The translations under genes were made by a program, and so were the position numbers. From JAQBDA01 sp041301185 (GTDB taxonomy: Bacteria > Chloroflexota > Anaerolineae > Anaerolineales > UBA4823), in contig JBFYSV010000173.1 in assembly GCA_041301185.1 (NCBI GenBank), forward strand, positions 1 to 20,243: a stretch of 20,243 bases of DNA. Direction: 5' to 3'. Positions 14,149 through 20,243 of this stretch are shown here, one piece after another. Below the pieces are notes generated by a model. The model ran no database searches. It worked only from the letters and a program-made list of their open reading frames with translations, and was not told the DNA's origin. How positions within the stretch are numbered: position 1 is the first letter of the stretch; every line of letters starts with the position of its first letter.

Positions 14149-14768
14149 AGTTCTACCTTTCGCGGGTGTACCCGGTGATGTTCGGCACAGATAATCGACA
14201 GGATCGTGTCCACTGTCTCATCCAAATGGTTGTCGTAGTTAGTAATCATGTAATCGAATTCATCCGCTCGCTTCAACTCCTCACAAGCCGTAGCAATACG
14301 CAGTTTCAACCCTTCAGGGGTTTCAGTCTTTCGCGCCGCCAGGCGTCGGCTCAACTCTTCTTCGCTTCCGGTGATAATAAAAATCAATACTGCTTGTGGA
14401 GACAGGCTACGAATCGTTGCCGCACCCTGGACATCGATGCGCAAGATCACATCTTTGCCACTCTCGAGCGCCTCGTGCACTTGATTTCGGGGGATGCCTT
14501 TATATTCACCATACACAAGAGCATATTCTAGCAACTCACCTGCTTCGATCATACGATTAAACTCTTCATGGGTTACAAAGATATAGTCCACCCCGTCCGT
14601 TTCGTTACGGCGCGGCGGGCGGGTTGTCACGGTGACAACAAAATGAAACGACTGGCTGCGCTCTTTCATCTGCCGGAGAACGCTGTCTTTCCCCACCCCA
14701 GAAGGGCCAGAAATGACAATCAGCAATGAGTTTTGGTTTTGGGTGTGTAGAGAGATTAGATCAGTCAT
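14145..14768 (-). CDS. gmk: Guanylate kinase
   Basis: The 207-aa protein has the usual guanylate kinase length. It phosphorylates GMP to GDP with ATP in purine nucleotide metabolism. Motifs are the P-loop ISGPSGVGKDSVL (19-31), the GMP-binding TTRPPRRNETDGVDYIFV (48-65), GELLEYALVYGEYKGIP (77-93) and IDVQGA (111-116). The residue after the P-loop lysine is Asp28 instead of the usual Ser/Thr, followed by Ser29. The core starts near residue 14, so ATG 14768 adds a short extension; no better start is visible. A -10 box ends 9 nt before the ATG, suggesting a near-leaderless transcript. The rhomboid gene follows with a 4-nt overlap. Confidence 0.96.
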   Translation of the reverse strand: MTDLISLHTQNQNSLLIVISGPSGVGKDSVLRQMKERSQSFHFVVTVTTRPPRRNETDGVDYIFVTHEEFNRMIEAGELLEYALVYGEYKGIPRNQVHEALESGKDVILRIDVQGAATIRSLSPQAVLIFIITGSEEELSRRLAARKTETPEGLKLRIATACEELKRADEFDYMITNYDNHLDETVDTILSIICAEHHRVHPRKVEL

Positions 14769-14777
14769 GATTTTCTG

Positions 14778-14783
14778 ATTATA
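14778..14783 (-). promoter_or_regulatory. -10 box of gmk, near-leaderless
   Basis: On the minus strand TATAAT occupies 14783-14778, with only 9 nt before ATG 14768. No Shine-Dalgarno sequence is present. TGCACA at 14806-14801 is 17 nt upstream and matches the -35 consensus at four of six positions. The expected start site would leave a leader of about 3 nt. Confidence 0.6.
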
Positions 14784-14805
14784 ATTTCATTAACCTGAAT
14801 TGTGC

Positions 14806-14859
14806 AGTAAGCCGCTGAAATTTACTCAATAACAATTTTCGACTCAACAGCGGTTTGCT
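14806..14859 (+). promoter_or_regulatory. Imperfect inverted repeat in the leader of the FmdB-like gene
   Basis: AGTAAGCCGCTG (14806-14817) and CAGCGGTTTGCT (14848-14859) pair at 10 of 12 positions, or 12 of 12 if two G-T pairs are allowed in RNA. They enclose 30 nt and end 3 nt before the GGAGG of the next gene. It could be an RNA hairpin or a protein-binding site shared with the divergent gmk promoter. Confidence 0.4.
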
Positions 14860-14871
14860 TATGGAGGTGGT

Positions 14872-15276
14872 ATGCCAAATTATGTCTTTGTTTGCCTGGA
14901 TTGCAGAAAACGCTTTGAAATATTCCTAAGCTACAGCGAATACGGAAGCCAACCGGTGAGCTGCCCGCATTGCCAGAGCGGACATGTGCAGCGGCGCATC
15001 GGGCGGATCCGTTTTGCCCGTTCTGATGAGAGCCGCCTGGAGTCGCTTGCCGATCCCAGTAACCTGGATGGTTTGGATGAAGACCCCCAGGCATTGGGTC
15101 GGATGATGCGCCAGATGGGTCGGGAGATGGGCGAAGAGCTCGGTCCCGAGTTTGATGAAGTGGTCGACCGCCTGGAATCCGGTCAAAGCCCCGAAGAGAT
15201 CGAGGCCGCCATCCCCGACCTGGGCGGAGAGGGTGATAGCCCGGGTGGTTTTGGGGGATACGGCGACGATTTCTAA
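14872..15276 (+). CDS. FmdB-type zinc-ribbon regulatory protein
   Basis: GGAGG at 14863-14867 fixes the start at ATG 14872. The 134-aa product opens with the FmdB zinc-ribbon signature MPNYVFVCLDCRKRFEIFLSYSEYGSQPVSCPHC, with zinc ligands Cys8, Cys11, Cys31 and Cys34. After residue 45 it becomes acidic and Met/Glu-rich, ending in a Gly/Asp tail (GGFGGYGDDF), longer than the roughly 70-residue minimal family members. The family is named for a putative regulator of formamidase, and its real role is unclear. The gene is divergent from gmk and convergent with tmk, with 30 nt between the stop codons. Confidence 0.88.
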   Translation: MPNYVFVCLDCRKRFEIFLSYSEYGSQPVSCPHCQSGHVQRRIGRIRFARSDESRLESLADPSNLDGLDEDPQALGRMMRQMGREMGEELGPEFDEVVDRLESGQSPEEIEAAIPDLGGEGDSPGGFGGYGDDF

Positions 15277-15277
15277 T

Positions 15278-15293
15278 CGCCGACCAAGCGGCG
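15278..15293. terminator. Weak inverted repeat between convergent genes
   Basis: CGCCG (15278-15282) and CGGCG (15289-15293) form a 5-bp stem with a 6-nt loop in the 30-nt space between the FmdB-like and tmk stop codons. There is no T-run on either side. It could act as a pause or bidirectional end signal, but support is weak. Confidence 0.25.
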
Positions 15294-15306
15294 TTCACCA
15301 ACCTGG

Positions 15307-15930
15307 TTACCCGGTTGCCTTTAAACGCTGCATAATGACGGACCGGATGACCGCCTGGACCTGCTCGGGCGGTTTTCCGGCATCGATAATCACCCACCGA
15401 TCCGGCTCAGCACGCGCCATTTCATGGTATCCCTGGCGCACACGCTGGTAGAAAGCCAGCTCATACGCATCCAGGCGATTCCACTCACCACCGTTGGCGC
15501 GCCGCCGCAAACCTTCATCGACATCCAAATCCAGCAAAAGGGTCAGGTCTGGCTGCAAGCCGCCAGTAGCAAAGCTTACAATCTTGCGCAGGACTGCCAG
15601 GTCAACCAGCTGGTAACCATATCCCTGGTAGGCAATGGTCGAGTCAGCATAGCGATCGCAAAGAACTACCCCGCCCTTCTCGAGATGTGGACGGATCATC
15701 TGTTCAACCAATTGAGCGCGCGAGGCCTGGAAAAGCAAGATCTCCGCCCGGGGGTGCATGGCGGTGTTCTTCAGGTCAGAAAGGATGGCGCGCACTTGCT
15801 CGCCAATTTCCGTGCCGCCCGGCTCGCGGGTCACCAGCAAGGGAATGCCACGCCCGCGCAAATACTCGGCAAGCTGCGCCTGTTGGGAGGATTTACCGCT
15901 CCCCTCTGATCCCTCAAAAGTGATGAACAT
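15307..15930 (-). CDS. tmk: Thymidylate kinase (dTMP kinase)
   Basis: The 207-aa protein makes dTDP from dTMP with ATP, an essential step to dTTP. Motifs are the P-loop FEGSEGSGKSSQ (5-16), REPGGTEIGEQVR (35-47), the DRY motif in CDRYADSTIAYQGYG (91-105), and the dTMP-binding Arg in FQASRAQLVEQ. The length is normal for the family. It is the last gene of the run from pdxS and starts 27 nt after the R3H/AAA ATPase gene. The start ATG 15930 coincides with the conserved beginning MFITFEG, so it is secure. Confidence 0.97.
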   Translation of the reverse strand: MFITFEGSEGSGKSSQQAQLAEYLRGRGIPLLVTREPGGTEIGEQVRAILSDLKNTAMHPRAEILLFQASRAQLVEQMIRPHLEKGGVVLCDRYADSTIAYQGYGYQLVDLAVLRKIVSFATGGLQPDLTLLLDLDVDEGLRRRANGGEWNRLDAYELAFYQRVRQGYHEMARAEPDRWVIIDAGKPPEQVQAVIRSVIMQRLKATG

Positions 15931-15957
15931 GGCCAGGTTGGGTTGGGACCCCTATCT

Positions 15958-17583
15958 TTAGTCCCTAAAAATCCGCACCCGCCGGTATGGCTCTTTGCCA
16001 TACGAGTGGGATGCCAGGCTTGCCTGGCGAGCCATCTGGTGCTGCAGGCGGCGGACTGCCGACGAAGCTGGTTGCAGCTCCACCCAGCGCTCACCGTTCA
16101 ACACCGCCTCGATTGCAGCCTGCGTTTCACTGCGCACCAGGTCTTCACCTTGCTCATCGTAAGCGAAGGCAGACAGGTTGAACAGGTCGCTCAGGAATTG
16201 CTGCATCTGGTTGATGGTATTGGCGCGCAGGACATAGATCGGCATACCCCGGTTTTCGGCATCCACGATGGTGCGCTGGCGCTTGCGGTAATACGAGCGC
16301 AGGGTGACCAGCACATCCGCCTCCCCGGGATCATTGACCACGATAGCAGGCACCCGCAAGCGGCGGATTGCCTGGCTCAGGCGGTTGCGAGCCACCCCGT
16401 AAGGGTAGATATGGATCGTGCTCGTCGGCGCGCGCGAATCCAGCGCCGATTCTGGTGCAGGCCGCCCGGGCGTCCAGGCAGCCTCGCCAGCCTGTTCCGG
16501 GGAGTTGGAGGGCTGGGTACCCCCGTTGGCAGACATGCGGCGATAGCCTTGCTGGCTTTGCTGAGCCTGAGGGGAACGCCGGGGAGCAGCCGGGCGCTCG
16601 ATGTGAAAACCGCTCTCATCCCGCACCCGGATCTCGGGCGGCAGAGGGTAGCCGCGCAAGAGAGCATCCACCGCAACCGCTACATCTGGGTGCACTGCCA
16701 GGCGATCGCGCTGCTGGATCTCGATCAGCACGTCGAAAGTGGCTGGCGCTCTCCGCTCCAGGACTGTTTTTTGCGTGCCCCGGCGGCGCGCTTCTTCGTC
16801 AGACAGGGTGACCGGCTCAATGCCGCCAACCAGGTCGGATAAGGTTGGGTTAAGCAGCAGGTTCTCCAGCGTGTTACCATGGGCGGTACCGATCAGCTGG
16901 ACGCCACGCTCGGCGATTGTGCGCGCGGCAGCCGCTTCCAGCTCGCGCCCGATCTCATCGATCACAATCGCCTCAGGGTTATGATTCTCGACGGCCTCGA
17001 TCATCACTTCGTGCTGCAAGGAGGGCATGGTCACCTGCATCCGCCGGGCCCGCCCGATCGCCGGATGAGGCACATCGCCATCACCGCCAATCTCGTTGGA
17101 GGTGTCCACGATCACCACGCGCTTACTCTCCGCCAGCAGGCGAGCTGCCTCGCGCAGCATGGTGGTCTTACCCACCCCGGGTCGCCCTAAAAGCAAAAGC
17201 CCCTTACCGCTTTCGATCAAGTCTTTGATGATATCGGTCGTGCCATACACGGCGCGCCCCACCCGGCAGGTTAAGCCCACAATATGGCCGCGCCGGTTGC
17301 GAATCGCGGCAATGCGATGCAGGGTGCGCTCCAGCCCAGCCCGGTTATCGGCATCAAAATCGCCAATCCGGCTGACTACATATTCAATTTGTTCGTGGGT
17401 GACTTCTCTCTGGCTAAGCACATGCTCGCGGTTGACAAAACGCGCCGTTGGAATGCGTCCCAGATCAAGAATGATCTCCAACAGGTTGTCGAAATCATCC
17501 GCTTTCTCAACCGCGGCATGAATATCAGCGGGAAGTACATCCAGTAATGCCTGTAAATCGTCAGTGATTTTTCGCTGTGACAT
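15958..17583 (-). CDS. AAA ATPase with C-terminal R3H domain (SpoIIIAA/Ycf45-like)
   Basis: The 541-aa protein starts at ATG 17583, which overlaps the upstream TGA by one base (TGATG); a more distal start at 17595 would overlap more and is less likely. An N-terminal helical part (1-120) leads to a P-loop ATPase: LGRPGVGKTT (132-141), VDTSNEIGGDGD (159-170), Walker B AIVIDE (205-210) and GTAHGNTLENLL (232-243). This resembles SpoIIIAA and chloroplast Ycf45-type ATPases. A low-complexity linker (about 330-385) precedes a second alpha/beta part and an R3H domain with RRLQH (511-515), which binds single-stranded nucleic acid. The role is unknown; a nucleic-acid-directed ATPase is inferred. Confidence 0.88.
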   Translation of the reverse strand: MSQRKITDDLQALLDVLPADIHAAVEKADDFDNLLEIILDLGRIPTARFVNREHVLSQREVTHEQIEYVVSRIGDFDADNRAGLERTLHRIAAIRNRRGHIVGLTCRVGRAVYGTTDIIKDLIESGKGLLLLGRPGVGKTTMLREAARLLAESKRVVIVDTSNEIGGDGDVPHPAIGRARRMQVTMPSLQHEVMIEAVENHNPEAIVIDEIGRELEAAAARTIAERGVQLIGTAHGNTLENLLLNPTLSDLVGGIEPVTLSDEEARRRGTQKTVLERRAPATFDVLIEIQQRDRLAVHPDVAVAVDALLRGYPLPPEIRVRDESGFHIERPAAPRRSPQAQQSQQGYRRMSANGGTQPSNSPEQAGEAAWTPGRPAPESALDSRAPTSTIHIYPYGVARNRLSQAIRRLRVPAIVVNDPGEADVLVTLRSYYRKRQRTIVDAENRGMPIYVLRANTINQMQQFLSDLFNLSAFAYDEQGEDLVRSETQAAIEAVLNGERWVELQPASSAVRRLQHQMARQASLASHSYGKEPYRRVRIFRD

Positions 17584-18557
17584 CAATAACCACAAGTATC
17601 TTTCTGAACAATGATCGTTTGCACCGGCTGGGATTGGGCTATCGGGGCAGTCACCTCAGGATGACCGCCCTCCAAGACCGGCAGGGCATAAGCGCGGACA
17701 ACTTTCTGCGGTATCGCCAGGTGCTTGACCATCACCGCCTGGCGTGGGCCTGCCCGGGCGCCATCTTCCTCCAGCGCCGTTTCCAACCAGGAATTATAGG
17801 AACGAATACATAGATAAACCGGGCGTGAACGGCGATGGGGTACCTGCGGCAGAAGTTCCAACAAGCCAGGAACCAGGTGACCGGCATCCGGGTGGACAAA
17901 TGGCTGAACGTATATGCCGCGTGGCCCGTATTTTAGCTCGACATATGCCAGGACCTCATCGTCCTGGCGGTATACCATCCCGTTTAAACGCTCTACCGGG
18001 AATGGCTCAACTTGCTGCACCAGCCCGGGGACAGTGTTGTTATACAGAGAGCGGACCGAGATCAGGTCCAGCTCGGATGCCACCTGCCAGGGTAAAGAAG
18101 AAGGCTCTTCACGCACAGGGGCATCAATTTGCCAGATGCGCTGGCGGGCATAAATCGCAAAACTGGTGCTCCGCAGGCTGGCGTAGGCCTGGCTGTGCTC
18201 GTCCACCTCCGCCAGCAATCGAAACGCGCCGCGGTCGACAGCTTGCACCGAGAGATAGTCGATCAGCTCGGGCAGTGCGGACGACCCGAGGGCTTCATCC
18301 GGGGAGAGGAAGGTCATCTGCGCTACCTGGGTTCCAGGCGCGTGGATAACCTGTCCAATCAACGAGTGGTCCGTGTCCCCGTTGTGGGTGCTCACGCTGG
18401 TGTAGATCCCCGACGCCGGGGTGAGATACGATAGCACGGAACCGGCAAAGGCGTGCGCACCGCGCGTCAATAGCAAGGCACTGTTCAGAAATACACAGCG
18501 CTTGCGGTAACGGTGCAGCGCGGGAAGATCACGCCAGTCAAATGGGCGGAGATTCAT
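17583..18557 (-). CDS. GNAT-like protein, possibly tandem GNAT
   Basis: The 324-aa product is read from ATG 18557; a TTG at 18593 would add 12 residues but is less convincing. The first half has GNAT-like features: LRPFDWRDLPALHRYRK at the start and LLAEVDEHSQAYASLRSTSFAIYARQRIWQI (114-144), which matches the beta-alpha-beta C-terminal part of acetyltransferases. The second half (about 185-282) repeats the pattern less clearly (EVLAYVELKYGPRGIYVQPFVHPDA, and PVYLCIRSYNSWLETALEEDGA followed by QAVMVKHLA), suggesting a second GNAT fold. The classic acetyl-CoA loop is not clear, so activity is uncertain. It lies between pdxT and the R3H ATPase and overlaps the latter start by one base. Confidence 0.7.
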   Translation of the reverse strand: MNLRPFDWRDLPALHRYRKRCVFLNSALLLTRGAHAFAGSVLSYLTPASGIYTSVSTHNGDTDHSLIGQVIHAPGTQVAQMTFLSPDEALGSSALPELIDYLSVQAVDRGAFRLLAEVDEHSQAYASLRSTSFAIYARQRIWQIDAPVREEPSSLPWQVASELDLISVRSLYNNTVPGLVQQVEPFPVERLNGMVYRQDDEVLAYVELKYGPRGIYVQPFVHPDAGHLVPGLLELLPQVPHRRSRPVYLCIRSYNSWLETALEEDGARAGPRQAVMVKHLAIPQKVVRAYALPVLEGGHPEVTAPIAQSQPVQTIIVQKDTCGY

Positions 18558-18627
18558 GAACGCCAGCCTGTTTTCTGGATACCTGATCCCCAAATCATCG
18601 CGACCCAGATTGCTCCACGAACGGCCG

Positions 18628-19212
18628 TCACGCCGAGCTTGCCAGCCGGAGGAAATAGCGATGGAAGCGGTCGTCCTCCGTCAGCTCCGGGTGAAACGAG
18701 GTTGCCAATAATTTGCCCTGCTGGGCAGCCACAATACGACCATCCTCCAGGCGGGCCAGCACCCGGGCATCCCCGCTGACCGATTCGATCAGCGGGGCGC
18801 GGATAAACACTGCATGATAGGGACGGTTATCACCATCCACGTCCGCCAAGGCTGGCACATTCAGGTTTGTTTCGAAGCTGGCGACCTGCCGCCCAAACGC
18901 GTTGCGCTCAACCTGGATATCCATCAGAGCCAATAGTGGCTGCTGGCGGTGGGCATCCTTGGAAAGGAAGATCGCCCCAGCACAGGTTCCCCAGACCGCC
19001 TTCTCCCGGCTGAACCGGCGCAATGGCTCGATGAGCGCGAAGTCCTCTGCCAGCTTACCAATCGTGGTAGATTCACCACCCGGGATGATCAGCCCGTCCA
19101 GGCCATCCAGATGCTGGGGAAGTCGAACCTCGCTTACCTCGACCCCCAGCTTTTGGAGCACTTTCTTGTGCTCCGAAAAGTCTCCTTGTAGCGCAAGAAC
19201 GCCGACTCTCAT
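18628..19212 (-). CDS. pdxT: Pyridoxal 5'-phosphate synthase glutaminase subunit PdxT
   Basis: The 194-aa protein has the usual PdxT length. It releases ammonia from glutamine and passes it to PdxS for pyridoxal 5'-phosphate synthesis, as part of a 12+12 complex. Motifs are VLALQGDFSEH (5-15), IIPGGESTTIGKL (42-54), the nucleophile Cys77 in WGTCAGAIFL, and the His174-x-Glu176 pair in SFHPELTEDDRFH. The family segment VERNAFGRQVASFE (101-114) is present. It follows pdxS by 56 nt on the same strand, the standard order, and is followed after a short gap by the GNAT-like gene. Confidence 0.97.
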   Translation of the reverse strand: MRVGVLALQGDFSEHKKVLQKLGVEVSEVRLPQHLDGLDGLIIPGGESTTIGKLAEDFALIEPLRRFSREKAVWGTCAGAIFLSKDAHRQQPLLALMDIQVERNAFGRQVASFETNLNVPALADVDGDNRPYHAVFIRAPLIESVSGDARVLARLEDGRIVAAQQGKLLATSFHPELTEDDRFHRYFLRLASSA

Positions 19213-19268
19213 AACCTTTGGACCAGGCCTCCCGATTCGACCGTGATATTCCTGCTGCAGGCCGCGAT

Positions 19269-20156
19269 TTACCAGCCACGCCCGGCGATCAGCTCAGCCT
19301 CGGGGATACTGGAAATCTGGCGTCCAACCATCGGCTCGCCCAAGTTGCGGCTGACTTCAGCCAGGATATATGGATCGTTATAATGGGTGACGGCTTTAAC
19401 AATAGCCGCCGCTCGCCGGGCTGGATCGCCCGATTTGAAGATGCCCGAGCCAACGAAAACACCGTCTACACCCAGCTGCATCATCAAGGCTGCGTCTGCC
19501 GGGGTTGCCACACCACCTGCGGCAAAGTTGACTACCGGCAGGCGGCCCAGGCTGCGCGTTTCCAGCACCAGGTCATATGGCGCGCCGATCTGCTTGGCAT
19601 AGGTCATCAGCTCTTCTTCGGGCATGTTTTGCAGGTGGCGGATCTCGCCCAGGACCGAGCGGGCATGACGCACCGCCTCGACCACATCGCCCGTGCCAGC
19701 CTCGCCTTTCGTGCGGATCATGGCTGCACCTTCGCCGATCCGGCGCAAAGCCTCGCCGAGATTGCGGCATCCGCACACAAAGGGTACTTTGAAGGCATGC
19801 TTGTTGATGTGATAAGCCTCATCTGCCGGGGTGAGCACCTCAGATTCGTCAATATAATCTACGCCAATTGCTTCCAGGATCTGCGCTTCGACAAAATGAC
19901 CGATGCGGACCTTAGCCATCACCGGGATCGAAACAGCATCCATGATCTGCAGAATCAACTCCGGGTCGCTCATCCGAGCTACCCCACCGTCAGCGCGAAT
20001 ATCTGCGGGAACGCGCTCCAGAGCCATCACAGCTACTGCGCCAGCGTCCTCTGCAATACGAGCATGCTCGTGGGTGACCACATCCATGATTACACCCCCC
20101 TTAAGCATTTGCGCCAGACCCTTCTTAACAGCAAAAGTTGCAATTTGTTGTTCCAT
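19269..20156 (-). CDS. pdxS: Pyridoxal 5'-phosphate synthase lyase subunit PdxS
   Basis: The 295-aa protein is a complete PdxS. It condenses ribose 5-phosphate (or ribulose 5-phosphate), glyceraldehyde 3-phosphate and ammonia to make PLP in the DXP-independent pathway. Catalytic features are Asp25 (VIMDVV), Lys82 (MAKVRIGH), which forms the sugar imine, and Lys150 (IRTKGEAGTGD); the phosphate-binding loops GGVATPADAA and VFVGSGIFKS are also present. GGAGG at 20164-20168 is 7 nt before ATG 20156. It is the first gene of the run pdxS-pdxT-GNAT-R3H/AAA-tmk, with a sigma70-like promoter just upstream. Confidence 0.98.
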   Translation of the reverse strand: MEQQIATFAVKKGLAQMLKGGVIMDVVTHEHARIAEDAGAVAVMALERVPADIRADGGVARMSDPELILQIMDAVSIPVMAKVRIGHFVEAQILEAIGVDYIDESEVLTPADEAYHINKHAFKVPFVCGCRNLGEALRRIGEGAAMIRTKGEAGTGDVVEAVRHARSVLGEIRHLQNMPEEELMTYAKQIGAPYDLVLETRSLGRLPVVNFAAGGVATPADAALMMQLGVDGVFVGSGIFKSGDPARRAAAIVKAVTHYNDPYILAEVSRNLGEPMVGRQISSIPEAELIAGRGW

Positions 20157-20197
20157 AAACCGACCTCCTGAGTCTATTTTTGACTCGTTTTTTAATC

Positions 20198-20226
20198 ATT
20201 CTACCACGCTGGCGAATGCAAATCAA
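20198..20226 (-). promoter_or_regulatory. Sigma70-like promoter of the pdxS operon
   Basis: On the minus strand, TTGATT at 20226-20221 (-35) and TAGAAT at 20203-20198 (-10) are separated by exactly 17 nt. The leader to ATG 20156 is about 35 nt and holds GGAGG (20168-20164). A short inverted repeat, GAGTC (20170-20174) and GACTC (20182-20186), lies between promoter and ribosome binding site and may be incidental or regulatory. This is the only promoter in the window with both hexamers convincing. Confidence 0.72.
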
Positions 20227-20243
20227 TCCACGCAGAGCGCCAG

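Noticed and set aside
15943..16842. 299-aa plus-strand frame
   Set aside because: It is antisense to the R3H/AAA ATPase and has no motifs.
19218..20171. 317-aa plus-strand frame
   Set aside because: It is antisense to the complete pdxS gene.
1..20243. CRISPR array, tRNA/rRNA genes, integrase or transposase
   Set aside because: I looked for regularly spaced repeats, cloverleaf-like segments and recombinase motifs and saw none; the repeats present are isolated palindromes.

Overview
The window looks like chromosomal DNA from a high-GC bacterium, most probably Chloroflexota (class Anaerolineae or a relative). I infer this from the gene set and protein styles: a Thr/Pro-linker exported protein, a RecD2-type helicase, an R3H/AAA ATPase, an LCP protein with a LytR_C tail, small Anaerolineae-like hypotheticals, and intergenic space peppered with palindromic repeats. 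No database could be consulted. There are no rRNA or tRNA genes, no CRISPR array, no transposase and no phage genes.

Layout, left to right. (1) 1-1667, plus strand: the C-terminal end of an exported protein, a small Cys/His-rich protein, a palindromic intergenic repeat, and a DUF1295 membrane protein. (2) 1706-5484, minus strand: an LCP-family cell-wall/glycopolymer ligase followed downstream by a RecD2-like helicase. The helicase start lies between two inverted repeat copies, and a repeat-like palindrome is embedded in frame in its coding sequence. (3) 5485-5675: a divergent intergenic region with a long hairpin, then an ABC-F ATPase (plus) whose -10 box lies only 10 nt before the ATG. (4) 7758-8545, plus: a Phd/YefM-VapC (PIN) toxin-antitoxin pair with a palindromic operator candidate. 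(5) 8564-11697, minus: a tight four-gene operon transcribed as EthD-like protein, M23 endopeptidase, SDR dehydrogenase, MFS transporter. (6) 11698-12034: a repeat-rich gap with a 19-bp hairpin. (7) 12035-13393, plus: a conserved-looking small acidic protein with a clear terminator, then a PaaG-like crotonase. (8) 13378-14768, minus: gmk translationally coupled to a rhomboid protease, whose 3' end overlaps the crotonase 3' end. (9) 14872-15276, plus: an FmdB-type zinc-ribbon protein. (10) 15307-20156, minus: a five-gene run pdxS-pdxT-(GNAT-like protein)-(R3H/AAA ATPase)-tmk driven by a good sigma70-like promoter at the right edge.

Functional reading. The best-supported pathway is de novo pyridoxal 5'-phosphate synthesis (PdxS/PdxT), placed in one run with dTMP kinase and a putative nucleic-acid-associated ATPase. 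Nucleotide metabolism also appears as Gmk. Cell-envelope functions are LCP, M23, rhomboid, DUF1295 and the exported protein. The EthD-M23-SDR-MFS operon has no obvious single purpose.

The most distinctive sequence-level features are the repeats: at least four different palindromic or inverted repeat types, one inside the helicase gene and one around its start codon, plus two hairpins (5531-5611 and 11802-11845) sharing the arm ACACCCCCAAAC and so probably related. No strong candidate for a wholly new defence or mobile system is evident. The least explained items are the helicase repeat insertions, the GNAT/R3H pair in the pdx operon, and two small proteins of unknown function.
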